The notes: a model not told the origin generated them from the letters alone. A stretch of 36,034 nt of DNA from Rhodoferax sp. (GCA_025351745.1 JANXVI010000307.1:1-36034), one strand, 5' to 3'. Positions 7,705 through 16,394 are shown, numbered from the stretch's first letter. Program-made: numbers and translations.

Positions 7705-8253
7705 ATGGATGCATGCTCAAAGATGTTGGCGGTATTGGCTTTGACGGCTAGCAGCGTCTGCGTACACGCGGCTCTAGACGTCGGTGAGCTCGCTCCGAAG
7801 TTTACGACACAAGCTGCGATTGGTGGCAATGTCATCAAGTATTCGTTGGCTGACGAACTGAAAAAAGGACCGGTGGTTTTGTACTTTTTTCCACTGGCAT
7901 TTTCCGAAGGCTGTTCCATTGAAGCCCATAATTTTGCCGAAGCGATTGAGGAATACAGCGCGTTGGGTGCTACGGTGATTGGCGTCTCTCGCGACGATAT
8001 TGAGACGCAAAAGAAGTTTTCAGTATCCGAGTGCCGCGGCAAATTCGCGGTGGGGGCTGATGTCGACCAAAGCATCATGAAGTCGTATGACGCGGTGCTA
8101 TTGTTCCGCAGCGATTACGCCAACCGTGTGTCCTTTGTGATCTCGCCGGCAGGCAAGATCATTTACCAGTACAACAGCCTCAACCCGGCGAAACATGTCA
8201 CCAACACCATGGCGGCTTTGAAATCTTGGCGCGAGTTTGGCCTGGTCAAGTGA
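7705..8253 (+). CDS. Exported peroxiredoxin (AhpC/TSA, Bcp-like)
   Basis: A 182-residue thioredoxin-fold peroxidase with a signal peptide (hydrophobic LAVLALTASSVCVHA, cleavage before ALDVG), so probably periplasmic. The core begins GELAPKFTTQ. The peroxidatic site is FFPLAFSEGC, where Ser replaces the Thr of the usual PxxxTxxC. A second Cys in SECRGKF could resolve the sulfenic acid. GGAG seven bases upstream fixes ATG 7705. It is divergent from the PLD gene, with a possible -10 TATACT at 7666-7671, and its stop overlaps the convergent M3 peptidase stop by 8 bp. Confidence 0.88.
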   Translation: MDACSKMLAVLALTASSVCVHAALDVGELAPKFTTQAAIGGNVIKYSLADELKKGPVVLYFFPLAFSEGCSIEAHNFAEAIEEYSALGATVIGVSRDDIETQKKFSVSECRGKFAVGADVDQSIMKSYDAVLLFRSDYANRVSFVISPAGKIIYQYNSLNPAKHVTNTMAALKSWREFGLVK

Positions 8254-10123
8254 TTGACTGCGCCGTGGCTGGGTACCGCTTGCCAACCCAAGTTTCAAAT
8301 TGTTGACACATAGCCTGGTCAGACTCGCTGTTGTCGGCGATCAATTCGGCACCGTGCACGATGCGGATGGTTGCGTCCAGGTCAGGCGCGGGTGCTGGGA
8401 GGTAGTTGCGTGCGTTGGCTTCAGCTATCTTGGTCTGCGCCTCTGCCCAAGCTTCATCCACCGTCTGGTTGCAACTGTCTGCCAGATACTTGGCATTGAA
8501 CGGTTCACCCGTCAGGCTCAGCAGCGTGTCGTTGTGACTGATGCTGTTGCCCCGTGCCCAATAGTGACTGGCAAGAGCTGGGCCTATGGCCGGGTTGTCG
8601 GTCAAATAGCCGTAGGTGCGCTCAAAGAATGCGCGTGTCTGGTACACCGCCATATTCGCCAGCAAATAGCCGTGGTAGGCCGCGGCCGACTCCTGGTTCA
8701 GCAAGTGCGAAATCGCCAGCAGCGGCCGGGGACCAACCGCTACGCCCAGTATGCGCAACTCGGTTGCGCGGGCCAGGGCCAGCACCGTGTCGGGGGTGAG
8801 TTCGCCATCGCTCAGGCGGTACAGCGCCCGCTCAAAGTAAGGCACCACCAAGCTGCCGCGCTCGGCAAATGCCGCAAAGGGTTGCGTGGTCTTGATGCGC
8901 GCGTGGATTAGCCCATCGGGAACCGGTTCGCCCTTGGCGTTGCGGGCGTAACGCTTGAGCCAGTCTGCATCGTCGAGCAGGCTATCGCAAAACATGGACT
9001 GGGTCTCTGCATAGGCCATAGAGGTTGGCGCGAACTCCTGGGAGAAGCAGGGCGCATTTTGCGTCACATTGGCAAAATGCGCGGCGTGACCTCCCTCGTG
9101 GAATAGCGTGTTGATGGCACGTGCTCCACTGCCGATCTGATCAGGCTGCGCTCCCGCGGTAAAGTTGACCTGCCCAGCCACCCACTTGTTCTGGGCGTCA
9201 AAATAAGGTGGAATCGGACCATGACAGAAACCGTTTTGGAATTTGCCCTTGCGCTCCAGCAAGTCTAGTTGCATGGTGGCGCCGCGGTAGGTAATGCCCA
9301 GGCGGCGAAAGCTCTGCAGCCAGCGATCCAGGCCCTTGGCAAATGAAAGATAGGGGTCGAACTGGCGGGTCACATCGCCGCTGACCAAAAAGCGCAGATT
9401 CCAGGGTTCAACGGCCGCGGAACCATGGGTTTTCTTCAGGTCATCCAATGCCCGTGTGTTGGCCGCACGGGTGCGTTCCTCAAAGTCGTCCAATATGGTG
9501 AACAACTGATCAGCCGACATTTGTTCGTTTTTTTGAACCTTGTAGTCAAAGTAATTGGGGAGGCCCTGTTCGCGTGCAAAGGCATTGCGCTTCTTCACAA
9601 TGTCCAACCAACCATTGGCCAGTACCCAGCGCTCCAAATCCATCAGCGCGTCGTGTGAGCTCTTTCGTGCAGCCTCGTTGCGGTTGGTACCTAAATTGGT
9701 AGACAGCATGCTGAGCGTGGCATCCTCCACCTGGCCCGCCTCGTTCGTGTGTTGCAGGACCAAGTCGCGGCGCTTGACGAACAGGTCGGCTTCTAACTGG
9801 ATCAGCTCGGCCATTATCGTGCGGCCGGTGTCACTGTCGATGATGTTGCTTTCGAACAAAGCCAGCCAGCCATTGAGACCGTGGCGTAACGCGGTCGTGG
9901 CTTCATCGGCGTCGGTTTCGCCCAAGCTGGACAGTGCTTTGCGAACTGTGGCGAGGTGGGCTGGGTCGGAGATGAAATTCTTGTATGCCTCTTCAGCCCG
10001 GGCAAAACCGGAGTCATCGCTTGAGACGGCCATGTAGGTGTCCCAGAACAGGTCTTCTTTGGTCTTGTGGACGGCGAGGTAGTCGGTGTTGAGGGTGTCA
10101 AACACTGTGCGTGCATTCAGCAT
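8246..10123 (-). CDS. M3 family oligopeptidase
   Basis: A 625-residue protein with the gluzincin motif HEGGHAAHF (HExxH at residues 342-346), set in the typical M3 context INTLFHEGGHA. The long helical N-terminal region has the family layout. M3 enzymes (PepF, Dcp, OpdA) cleave short peptides in the cytoplasm; no signal peptide is seen. AAGGAG eight to nine bases before ATG 10123 fixes the start (the frame extends to 10201). No operon partner: TerC lies upstream on the same strand after 86 bp. Confidence 0.9.
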   Translation of the reverse strand: MLNARTVFDTLNTDYLAVHKTKEDLFWDTYMAVSSDDSGFARAEEAYKNFISDPAHLATVRKALSSLGETDADEATTALRHGLNGWLALFESNIIDSDTGRTIMAELIQLEADLFVKRRDLVLQHTNEAGQVEDATLSMLSTNLGTNRNEAARKSSHDALMDLERWVLANGWLDIVKKRNAFAREQGLPNYFDYKVQKNEQMSADQLFTILDDFEERTRAANTRALDDLKKTHGSAAVEPWNLRFLVSGDVTRQFDPYLSFAKGLDRWLQSFRRLGITYRGATMQLDLLERKGKFQNGFCHGPIPPYFDAQNKWVAGQVNFTAGAQPDQIGSGARAINTLFHEGGHAAHFANVTQNAPCFSQEFAPTSMAYAETQSMFCDSLLDDADWLKRYARNAKGEPVPDGLIHARIKTTQPFAAFAERGSLVVPYFERALYRLSDGELTPDTVLALARATELRILGVAVGPRPLLAISHLLNQESAAAYHGYLLANMAVYQTRAFFERTYGYLTDNPAIGPALASHYWARGNSISHNDTLLSLTGEPFNAKYLADSCNQTVDEAWAEAQTKIAEANARNYLPAPAPDLDATIRIVHGAELIADNSESDQAMCQQFETWVGKRYPATAQSIT

Positions 10124-10209
10124 TATTGTCAGTCTCCTTGTGGGCTGGCTGATTCTAGGACCTTGCCAATACCCCGCCCGCTGGCTGGGATGCTGGCGCA
10201 CACCTCCGT

Positions 10210-10959
10210 TCAGGCATTCCTTTGCAGGGCCGTTCGCTTGGCCCGAGCACGGATATTGAGCACCTCCACGCCCAGCGAGAACAGCATGGCAACGTAAACG
10301 TAGGCTTTAGGTACATGGACGTCGAATGCCTCGGCGATCAACAGCGTGCCCACCATCGTTAAAAACGCCAAGGCAAGCACCTTGATCGATGGATGGTTGT
10401 CCACAAATTCGCCAATGGGTTTGGCTGCAAACATCATGACTGCCACCGAGGCCATGACAGCTGCGACCATGACGCCAATCTTGTCCACCATGCCAACGGC
10501 AGTGATCACTGAATCCAACGAGAACACGATGTCCACAATTCCGATCTGCACAATGGTTCCCCAAAAGAGGGCCGTGCCGTTTTTGAGGTTAGCGCTACCA
10601 CCGACTTTGGCTTCATCGCTTTCCATCGCTTCTACTTCCATGAAAATCTCGTGTGAAGCCTTGTACAGAAGGAACAATCCGCCGCCCAGCAGGATCAGAT
10701 CGCGGCCACTCATTTCTTGGCCCAGGGTTGTAAATAGCGGGGTGGTCAGTGTCATCACCCATGCCAGGCTGAACAGCAGACCGATGCGCGAGACCATCGC
10801 GAAGCCCATGCCCAGCCGGCGCCCCAAATCGCGCTGCTCAGGTGGCAGACGCCCGACCAGAATGCTGATGAAGATGATGTTGTCGATGCCCAGCACGATT
10901 TCCAGTGCCGCGAGCATAAAGAAAGCCACCCAAGTGTTCGGGTCAGTGAGTAATTCCAT
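10210..10959 (-). CDS. TerC family integral membrane protein
   Basis: A 249-residue membrane protein with about seven hydrophobic helices. It carries the TerC hallmarks LEIVLGIDNIIFISI near the N-terminus and DIVFSLDSVITAVG in the middle, with conserved acidic residues in the membrane. TerC relatives are linked to tellurite resistance and, in several bacteria, Mn2+ export or metalation of exported proteins. The length fits the short YgjT/YoaE-like type without a CBS domain. No metal riboswitch was recognised in the 180-bp leader. Confidence 0.9.
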   Translation of the reverse strand: MELLTDPNTWVAFFMLAALEIVLGIDNIIFISILVGRLPPEQRDLGRRLGMGFAMVSRIGLLFSLAWVMTLTTPLFTTLGQEMSGRDLILLGGGLFLLYKASHEIFMEVEAMESDEAKVGGSANLKNGTALFWGTIVQIGIVDIVFSLDSVITAVGMVDKIGVMVAAVMASVAVMMFAAKPIGEFVDNHPSIKVLALAFLTMVGTLLIAEAFDVHVPKAYVYVAMLFSLGVEVLNIRARAKRTALQRNA

Positions 10960-11107
10960 ATCAAAACCGTCGGTGAAAATGCAACGAGTTTAGTGCTGCA
11001 TGGCCTTTGGCCTGGGCAAAACGGGCGGGGAGTCCTCAGCGACTTTGAGGAATTGCAGGTAACCAAGTAGGGCGTCTCAGGCCGCTCGCTAACATTACTA
11101 AAACACA

Positions 11108-11137
11108 ATGACTACCATCCAATAGGTAGATTATACT
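11108..11137 (+). promoter_or_regulatory. Sigma-70 promoter of the TetR gene
   Basis: -35 ATGACT (11108-11113; TGAC core) and -10 TATACT (11132-11137) with an 18-bp spacer. The start site would fall at about 11143-11145, on the ATG at 11144, so the mRNA is predicted to be leaderless. No Shine-Dalgarno sequence exists there. The spacer is occupied by the operator. Confidence 0.6.
11112..11129. promoter_or_regulatory. TetR operator 1
   Basis: CTACCATCCAATAGGTAG is an imperfect palindrome with CTACC/GGTAG arms. It matches the site at 11730 in 14 of 18 positions and lies between -35 and -10, which implies repression of the TetR gene itself. Confidence 0.65.
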
Positions 11138-11143
11138 GCGTTT

Positions 11144-11710
11144 ATGGATACTAAAGAGCACATTCTCTCCAGCGCACAACGCTTGGTGCAGCAGCGCGGT
11201 TTTAACGGCTTCAGCTATGCAGATGTGGCCAACGAGGTGGGCATACGCAAGGCCAGTCTGCACCACCATTTCGCCAGCAAGGTCGATCTGGGTGTGGCCT
11301 TGGTCGATGCGTATGCGGCACAGTTTGACCAGGCGTTGGCGGACATAGACAAAATCGGGGCCAGCGCGCTGATAAGGCTTAAGGCTTATGCCCAGATTTA
11401 TCGCGCCGCGCTAGACAGCGACCGTATTTGCATGTGCGGCATGCTAGCCACTGAGGTGCTGACCCTGGATGCCTCCATGCTACCGAATCTCAAGCGTTTT
11501 TTTACCCGCAATACCGAATGGCTAACCGAGCTACTTGCCGCAGGCCGGTCCCAAGGCGTGTTTGCATTTGATGGTGCGGCGGCGGACCACGCGCGGCTTG
11601 CCCTGTCCATGTTGCAGGGTGCTTCGCTGGTGTGCCGCTCCAGTGGCGATATGGAGGCGTTTGACCGTACCACCGCGTTGTTGGTGAAGTCATTCTTGAG
11701 GACGGGTTAA
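11144..11710 (+). CDS. TetR/AcrR family transcriptional regulator
   Basis: A 188-residue regulator. Residues 1-50 form the TetR helix-turn-helix (ILSSAQRLVQQRGFNGFSYADVANEVGIRKASLHHHFASK). The C-terminal ligand domain contains RICMCGMLATEVL; two nearby Cys residues recall redox- or electrophile-sensing relatives such as NemR, but that is only analogy. The gene is followed 48 bp later by an SDR gene with the same operator, so it likely represses itself and the SDR gene until an inducer, perhaps a reactive carbonyl or the SDR substrate, binds. Confidence 0.9.
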   Translation: MDTKEHILSSAQRLVQQRGFNGFSYADVANEVGIRKASLHHHFASKVDLGVALVDAYAAQFDQALADIDKIGASALIRLKAYAQIYRAALDSDRICMCGMLATEVLTLDASMLPNLKRFFTRNTEWLTELLAAGRSQGVFAFDGAAADHARLALSMLQGASLVCRSSGDMEAFDRTTALLVKSFLRTG

Positions 11711-11723
11711 CCTTTTTTAACCC
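11704..11723. terminator. Hairpin overlapping the tetR stop codon
   Basis: GGGTTAA and TTAACCC form a perfect 7-bp stem around CCTTTT and include the TAA stop. There is no following T-tract, so it may only attenuate read-through into the SDR gene or act as a protein-binding palindrome. Confidence 0.35.
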
Positions 11724-11729
11724 ATAAAC

Positions 11730-11747
11730 CTACCTACTAATAGGTAA
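11730..11747. promoter_or_regulatory. TetR operator 2
   Basis: CTACCTACTAATAGGTAA is nearly the same as operator 1 and ends 11 bp before the SDR start codon. It overlaps the AAAGG ribosome-binding region, so bound repressor would block the SDR promoter region. Confidence 0.65.
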
Positions 11748-11758
11748 AGGAATATTGT

Positions 11759-12526
11759 ATGAATAGTGATTTTTCAGGTAAGAGCGCCTTGGTGATCGGT
11801 GGCTCAAGCGGCATAGGCCGCGCAGTCGCCCATCGCCTGGCCGATGCGGGTGCAGAGGTGTTGGTGGTCGGGCGCAACGGGCAAAAACTGGTGCGCGCCG
11901 CCGCTGAGCGCGAGGCGTCTATCAGCACCCTCCGAGCCGACATCACCGATGCGACAGGCTTGCGAGCCTTGACCGATGCGGTGCAGGCGCAAGGCAAGCC
12001 CTTTGATTTGCTCGTCAACGCGGCCGGTGTGTTCTCGCCCAAAGGGTTTCTGGACCATAGCGAAGCAGACTACGACAGCTACCTGGCTATCAGCAAAGCA
12101 CTGTTCTTTGCAACCCAGGCTGTGGCTAGGCGCATGGCGGCTGTGCAGCGCGGTGCGATTGTCAATATCGGCTCCATGTGGGCGCAGCAAGCCATCTTGG
12201 CAACGCCTTCGTCGGCGTACTCGATGGCCAAGGCGGGCATGCACGCCCTGACACAACACCTGGCTCTGGAATTGGGGGTGCACCATATCCGCGTCAATGC
12301 AGTTGCACCTGGCGTTGTGGACACGCCGGTTTACGACAGCTTCGTTCCCCGAGAGCAGCATGACGCGGTTTTGGCCAGCTTCAATGCTTTTCACCCTCTG
12401 GGCCGCATTGGCCAGCCTGATGACGTGGCTAGCGTCGTGGCATTCTTGCTGTCCGACCAAGCCAGCTGGGTGACCGGGGCCGTGTGGAACGTGGACGGAG
12501 GTGTCATGGCGGGGCGCAACACCTAG
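11759..12526 (+). CDS. SDR family oxidoreductase
   Basis: A 255-residue classical short-chain dehydrogenase with the cofactor motif GGSSGIG (residues 14-20), NAAG, a catalytic Ser in NIGSMWAQ and the YSMAK catalytic Tyr-Lys pair, and a C-terminal [14 protein letters not shown]. The residues after GGSSGIG and the GRN at the end of strand 2 favour NADP(H). AAAGGA eight bases upstream supports the start. It is controlled with the TetR gene by a shared operator. The substrate is unknown. Confidence 0.92.
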   Translation: MNSDFSGKSALVIGGSSGIGRAVAHRLADAGAEVLVVGRNGQKLVRAAAEREASISTLRADITDATGLRALTDAVQAQGKPFDLLVNAAGVFSPKGFLDHSEADYDSYLAISKALFFATQAVARRMAAVQRGAIVNIGSMWAQQAILATPSSAYSMAKAGMHALTQHLALELGVHHIRVNAVAPGVVDTPVYDSFVPREQHDAVLASFNAFHPLGRIGQPDDVASVVAFLLSDQASWVTGAVWNVDGGVMAGRNT

Positions 12527-12536
12527 AGCTTCTGCT

Positions 12537-13442
12537 TCACGGCGGTGTATCAAATACCAGCGCCGCCACGGTGTCATCGGTGCCCGGCTTGCAGCCGGGC
12601 GCAATCGCCTCCCAGCCCCGGTGCACCACGATATGCTGCGGCGTGTAGCACAGCTCGATACGGGTCGCATCCGGCAGATAATTGTGCACAAATGCTTCAA
12701 TCGACGACGGCATGCTGACTTGGAACTGCGCGTCCACAATATTTTGTGGCGGGTGGTCATCAGTGTGCAACCAGGGCAATAGGCCGGCCATCCATGCTAC
12801 CGGTCCCCAGCCCAGGTTGAAGCTGTGAGGCGCGAAGTCTTGGTCGCGCAACCACGCTTGCGCTGTGCCACGTGGATCATCGACAGGCGTTAGCGCACCC
12901 CAAGCAGTGGCCATCAATTCGGCCAACCACTGGTTGCAATTTTGATACCGCTGGCTAAATGCGTATGCATTGGCGCTGTAAGTGGCACCTAGCAGGCGCA
13001 GGGCTTGTTGTTCGTCCAGTGCAGTGCGCTCCAGGGCTTCACTTGCCGCCGGGGGCAGCAGCACGATGGATACATACCCCTCACTCGGGTCCAGCCCGCC
13101 CATCACAAAGCCCGACATGCCCTGGTCGAAAATACGAGGGCGCTTTTCGCCGCAGGCGTAATACAACTGACGCACCGACCAGGGAATGCCGGGGCTGGAC
13201 TTGAGGCTCACACCTGCATGCGAATAGCGTTGGTCAAAGCGTTGCAGTGCCAAACCAGAGCGCGATACGATCGCCATGCTGTGGCCCGAATGGTTCAATT
13301 CTGCCTTGACGACGGCGGCCACCTGCATCAAGCGGTCTTGAGTAGCGGCGCTGGACTCCGATTGGCCTTGGCAATAGTTCGACGACCCAGACCATGCGCC
13401 GTTCGTAAAGAGAGCCAAGGACGAGATCAGTGCCATCTTCAT
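12537..13442 (-). CDS. DUF2145 family exported protein
   Basis: A 301-residue protein with an N-terminal signal-like segment. The DUF2145 pattern is clear: YCQGQSESSAATQDRLMQ, SRSGLALQRFDQRYSHAG, WSVRQLYYACGEKRPRIFDQ, YQNCNQWLAELMATAWG and DDHP. Conserved Cys, His and Asn (YSHAG ... QNCNQW) resemble a papain/NlpC-like Cys-His-Asn arrangement, as in other secreted cysteine-hydrolase folds; this is inference, since DUF2145 has no assigned activity known to me. The start at ATG 13442 leaves 25 bp to the upstream partner, with which it likely forms an operon. Confidence 0.82.
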   Translation of the reverse strand: MKMALISSLALFTNGAWSGSSNYCQGQSESSAATQDRLMQVAAVVKAELNHSGHSMAIVSRSGLALQRFDQRYSHAGVSLKSSPGIPWSVRQLYYACGEKRPRIFDQGMSGFVMGGLDPSEGYVSIVLLPPAASEALERTALDEQQALRLLGATYSANAYAFSQRYQNCNQWLAELMATAWGALTPVDDPRGTAQAWLRDQDFAPHSFNLGWGPVAWMAGLLPWLHTDDHPPQNIVDAQFQVSMPSSIEAFVHNYLPDATRIELCYTPQHIVVHRGWEAIAPGCKPGTDDTVAALVFDTPP

Positions 13443-13467
13443 GACTGAGCGCGACGCGCCGCACTTG

Positions 13468-13950
13468 TCAGACGCCAAGTGGGCGGCTCTCCAGTTCGCC
13501 AAACCAGGCGTCATCCATCACCAGGAAGAAAGGTATGGCGGCATGGACTGATGTTGCAACGGTAGTAAAGGCGAGGCCGTAAGGACGATGCTCCGCAGAA
13601 ACCAACTCGCCTAGCGCCAATTGACCACGTTCTGCAGCCTGCCGCGGCAGAAGCAAGAAAAATCCATTGGTTGTTGCAAGCGCGTGGGCAACCGCTTGCA
13701 GACGCAGTCGCAGCATGTCTTGTTGCCCGTGCAGTGCCACCATATCCACCACGGTGTATCGCCCCTGTGCGACCTTGTCTTTGGTCGACGCGCTATTGCT
13801 GGATTTTTCGATGGACGCCGAAGAGCTGCCAATCGCCGTGGACGAAGTGCTGAATGCCGACGAGGTGCTGTCCGCCAGTGCGGGAATGGCCGCCAGACTG
13901 AGGGTCAATACACAGAACAATGGAAGGGCGGTTTTTACAAAATGTCGCAT
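13468..13950 (-). CDS. Exported Ser-rich protein, DUF2145 partner
   Basis: A 160-residue protein with a signal peptide (FVKTALPLFCVLTLSLA, cleavage after ALA). A Ser/Thr-rich low-complexity linker (SSAFSTSSTAIGSSSASIEK) follows, then a compact domain from VAQGRYTVVDM to WFGELESRPLGV. I do not recognise the family. It is the first gene of a two-gene unit with DUF2145, 25 bp apart. No clear Shine-Dalgarno precedes ATG 13950; the frame is open to 14052, but the signal peptide sets the start. It may assist or be processed by the DUF2145 protein. Confidence 0.72.
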   Translation of the reverse strand: MRHFVKTALPLFCVLTLSLAAIPALADSTSSAFSTSSTAIGSSSASIEKSSNSASTKDKVAQGRYTVVDMVALHGQQDMLRLRLQAVAHALATTNGFFLLLPRQAAERGQLALGELVSAEHRPYGLAFTTVATSVHAAIPFFLVMDDAWFGELESRPLGV

Positions 13951-14131
13951 GGTTGGTTGAAGGAAAATGGATGGTTCAAAGCTGTAGCGCGAGGATAACG
14001 GCAAGTCCAGCCCAACGCAACGCGGGCAATGTGCGGTGTTGCACAGACCCACAGCGGGTTCGCCCCTAAATTTGTTCCGCAGCGCATTCCAAAGTTTTTG
14101 CGTTGCTTCTCAAAACCGAAAGGATCTTCTT

Positions 14132-14590
14132 ATGAACGACACAACTTTAACCCCTAGCCAAGTGATCGACACCCTGAACGGTCTTGTTGAACTGAACCGT
14201 GATGGTCAAAAGGGCTTCCAAGAGGCCGCCGAAAAGTTAGACGCACACGATGTGAAGACCTTTTGCCTGGAGCAAAGCCGCGTCCGCGCACACTTCGTCG
14301 GCGAACTGCAAACGCTGGTACACATTCTGGGCGATGAGCCCGAAAACAGCGGCACGGTCACCGGTGCATTGCGTCGCGGGTGGATGGACCTGAAGGCAGC
14401 CCTGGGCGGCGGCGACCACGTCATTCTGGAAGTGGTCGAATCCGGCGAAGACCAAGCGGTACGAGACTACCAGAAGGTATTGGCCAAGACGCTGCCCGCC
14501 GACGTACGTGAGATCGTTCAGCGGCAGAGCTACAGTGTCAAGCAATCCCACGACACCATTCACGTGATGCGGGATCGCGTTTCGATCTAG
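14132..14590 (+). CDS. PA2169/DUF2383-type four-helix-bundle protein
   Basis: A 152-residue, all-helical, acidic cytoplasmic protein. The pattern VIDTLNGLVELNRDGQKGFQ ... GTVTGALRRGWMDLKAAL ... HVILEVVESGEDQAVRDYQ is that of the PA2169-family DUF2383, a ferritin-like four-helix bundle with unknown function, often stress-associated. AAAGGAT about eight bases before ATG 14132 fixes the start. It is monocistronic and divergent from the DUF2145 pair. Confidence 0.85.
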   Translation: MNDTTLTPSQVIDTLNGLVELNRDGQKGFQEAAEKLDAHDVKTFCLEQSRVRAHFVGELQTLVHILGDEPENSGTVTGALRRGWMDLKAALGGGDHVILEVVESGEDQAVRDYQKVLAKTLPADVREIVQRQSYSVKQSHDTIHVMRDRVSI

Positions 14591-14798
14591 TTCGCTTGAA
14601 TGGTAGCGTAGAGGGAGGCTGCAACGGCAGGCGCCCGCGCAGGTTATGTCTGGTGCATTTCAATTTGTAGGACAGCGCGACCGAGTAAGTGCCGTTTGAC
14701 TATCTCCATCTATCAGACGTACTCCACGAACCGCTGAAAGCATACTCACAGTCCGTCGGCGTGGAGTTGAACGGTGGTTTGATATCCCGTCGACGCGG

Positions 14799-14817
14799 GT
14801 GAAATTCGACATTTCAC
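14799..14817. terminator. Hairpin in a convergent intergenic region
   Basis: GTGAAAT pairs with ATTTCAC around TCGAC. It sits between two converging genes but has no T-tract, so terminator function is uncertain. The remaining bases of 14591-14832 show no other signal. Confidence 0.3.
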
Positions 14818-14832
14818 TGGCCAGCGTAAAAG

Positions 14833-16329
14833 CTATTGTGCCAACTTGCGTTCGCGTTCTAGTTGGGCCAGCACAGAAAGCATGCCGCTGCCCAGAGAGA
14901 TCTGGGGATTGGAGAATCCGTCATCTTTGTGCCCTTCGATCTCGCGCTGCCGGATGATGGGAACAGCCGCAGCAAAGGCATTTGGAAACGAGTAGGTCTG
15001 ACGCAGTTGCTCATCAAACAGTGCGCGACCAAAAAAGGTGAGTTCGGACTGGCTGCCGCAGCCGTAGGAAGTGTGTGTGGAGTCCGAAGCGGTCATCACC
15101 AGCGTGTTATCGCCGGAGAGTGGTTCTACCCACCCGCCTGAAAAGCAGGCCGATACGGCGATCACGCGGTTGCGCACGCCGGCTTCATCCAGCATGTTTC
15201 GCAGCATCTGCGGCGTCAATTCTGCAACTTCTAGCGGTGGGTGTTGGGTAGCGAGTTTGAAGTCCGATCCGCCATGCGAGCTGAGGTAGACCACCAACAC
15301 ATCGCTATCGCGGTCCATTTGCCGCGTGATGGCTTGCAGGCTGGCGCGCAGATTCTGGTTCGTGGCCCAGGGAATGCTGTCTGTTACAGACGGATGGTTG
15401 ACCAATTGAACCACATGGCCTTGTGCCCCAAAACGGTCATGCAAGACATCGGACACCATGGCGCTCTCGCGCACGAAAACGCTTTGTGCATAAGGGGCAT
15501 ACACCAGACCAAACACGTTGATTCGGCCTGACTGGCGGGTTGTGACGGCGGCCAGCGTCTGGGTCAGCAGTGCCTGCTGGTCCTCAAACACATCTTGGCT
15601 CAGCGCAAGCGACTGCGACTCGCTGGCTCCACCCGGTTCCTGATCCACATAATCCGCCAACCAGGGCCGACTGTCCAACTGCGTGCTGGCAAAACCCTCT
15701 ATCAACAATACCCCAATGATGACGATGGTCTGCGCGCTTCGGGACGCCGTTACGGCGGCTGTAACCCGCCACGCTACCAACATCAGCCATACCCACATCA
15801 GGCTGTAGACCAGCCAGGTCAGCCCCGTTCCCCCGGCCAACCAGTCCGGCAGTTGGTCCCGTGCGGCCAAGCCGGTGAACATCACGCCAACCGCGCCCAT
15901 GGGCAGGCCGGCAACAGACCATAGTCCAAACCATGCGGGCACCGGCGAAAGCGGGTCCTGTGGCTTGCGCAGATTGTTCAGGCTGGCCCACACCAGATAC
16001 AGCATGAAGCCGGTAGTGGACAGTGGGTAGAGCCATCCCAATAGCTGGAAAGAAGCCTCGCCCGGAACCTCTAGCCGTGCCATACCGATCTGCACGGTCG
16101 CCGACAGCGCAATCAACCAGAACAGTTGGAGGGTACTGGGCGTGGCGCTCCGGATGTTGGCAGGCAGGCACACCGCGACCTTGAGGCCCGCTCCTATCCA
16201 CTGCGCCAGGCCTAGACCCACAGGTTGCGGAAGAGTCTGTGGCGCCGGTGTGGGTGGCTTCGGCTCGTGTGCCGTCGGCGCGGTTTCTGAGGGGACGGGT
16301 TGTTGTGGTTCGTCGGACGTGGGTTGCAT
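14833..16329 (-). CDS. Membrane-anchored C13 (legumain/GPI8-like) peptidase
   Basis: A 498-residue protein. It has a Pro-rich N-terminus (residues 1-40), then about five hydrophobic helices (about 65-215), then a C13-type caspase-fold domain. That domain has VVYLSSHGGSDF (His 352) and VIAVSACFSGGW (Cys 395), the catalytic His-Cys dyad in the canonical strand-end positions. C13 enzymes (legumain, GPI8) cut or transpeptidate at Asn/Asp; bacterial members are uncharacterised to my knowledge. The topology places the catalytic domain after the last helix, probably in the periplasm. No RBS is clear before ATG 16329. It lies among several exported proteins of unknown function. Confidence 0.82.
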   Translation of the reverse strand: MQPTSDEPQQPVPSETAPTAHEPKPPTPAPQTLPQPVGLGLAQWIGAGLKVAVCLPANIRSATPSTLQLFWLIALSATVQIGMARLEVPGEASFQLLGWLYPLSTTGFMLYLVWASLNNLRKPQDPLSPVPAWFGLWSVAGLPMGAVGVMFTGLAARDQLPDWLAGGTGLTWLVYSLMWVWLMLVAWRVTAAVTASRSAQTIVIIGVLLIEGFASTQLDSRPWLADYVDQEPGGASESQSLALSQDVFEDQQALLTQTLAAVTTRQSGRINVFGLVYAPYAQSVFVRESAMVSDVLHDRFGAQGHVVQLVNHPSVTDSIPWATNQNLRASLQAITRQMDRDSDVLVVYLSSHGGSDFKLATQHPPLEVAELTPQMLRNMLDEAGVRNRVIAVSACFSGGWVEPLSGDNTLVMTASDSTHTSYGCGSQSELTFFGRALFDEQLRQTYSFPNAFAAAVPIIRQREIEGHKDDGFSNPQISLGSGMLSVLAQLERERKLAQ

Positions 16330-16394
16330 GGCGGGCTCAGCTGGCGGCGGGAAGAGTCAGCATTGTCCGCGATGCGTCAGAACGTAGGGAGGTA

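Noticed and set aside
10960..11143. Mn (yybP-ykoY) riboswitch before terC
   Set aside because: The leader has GGGGAG-like and GGCC palindromes, but the conserved riboswitch core was not found.
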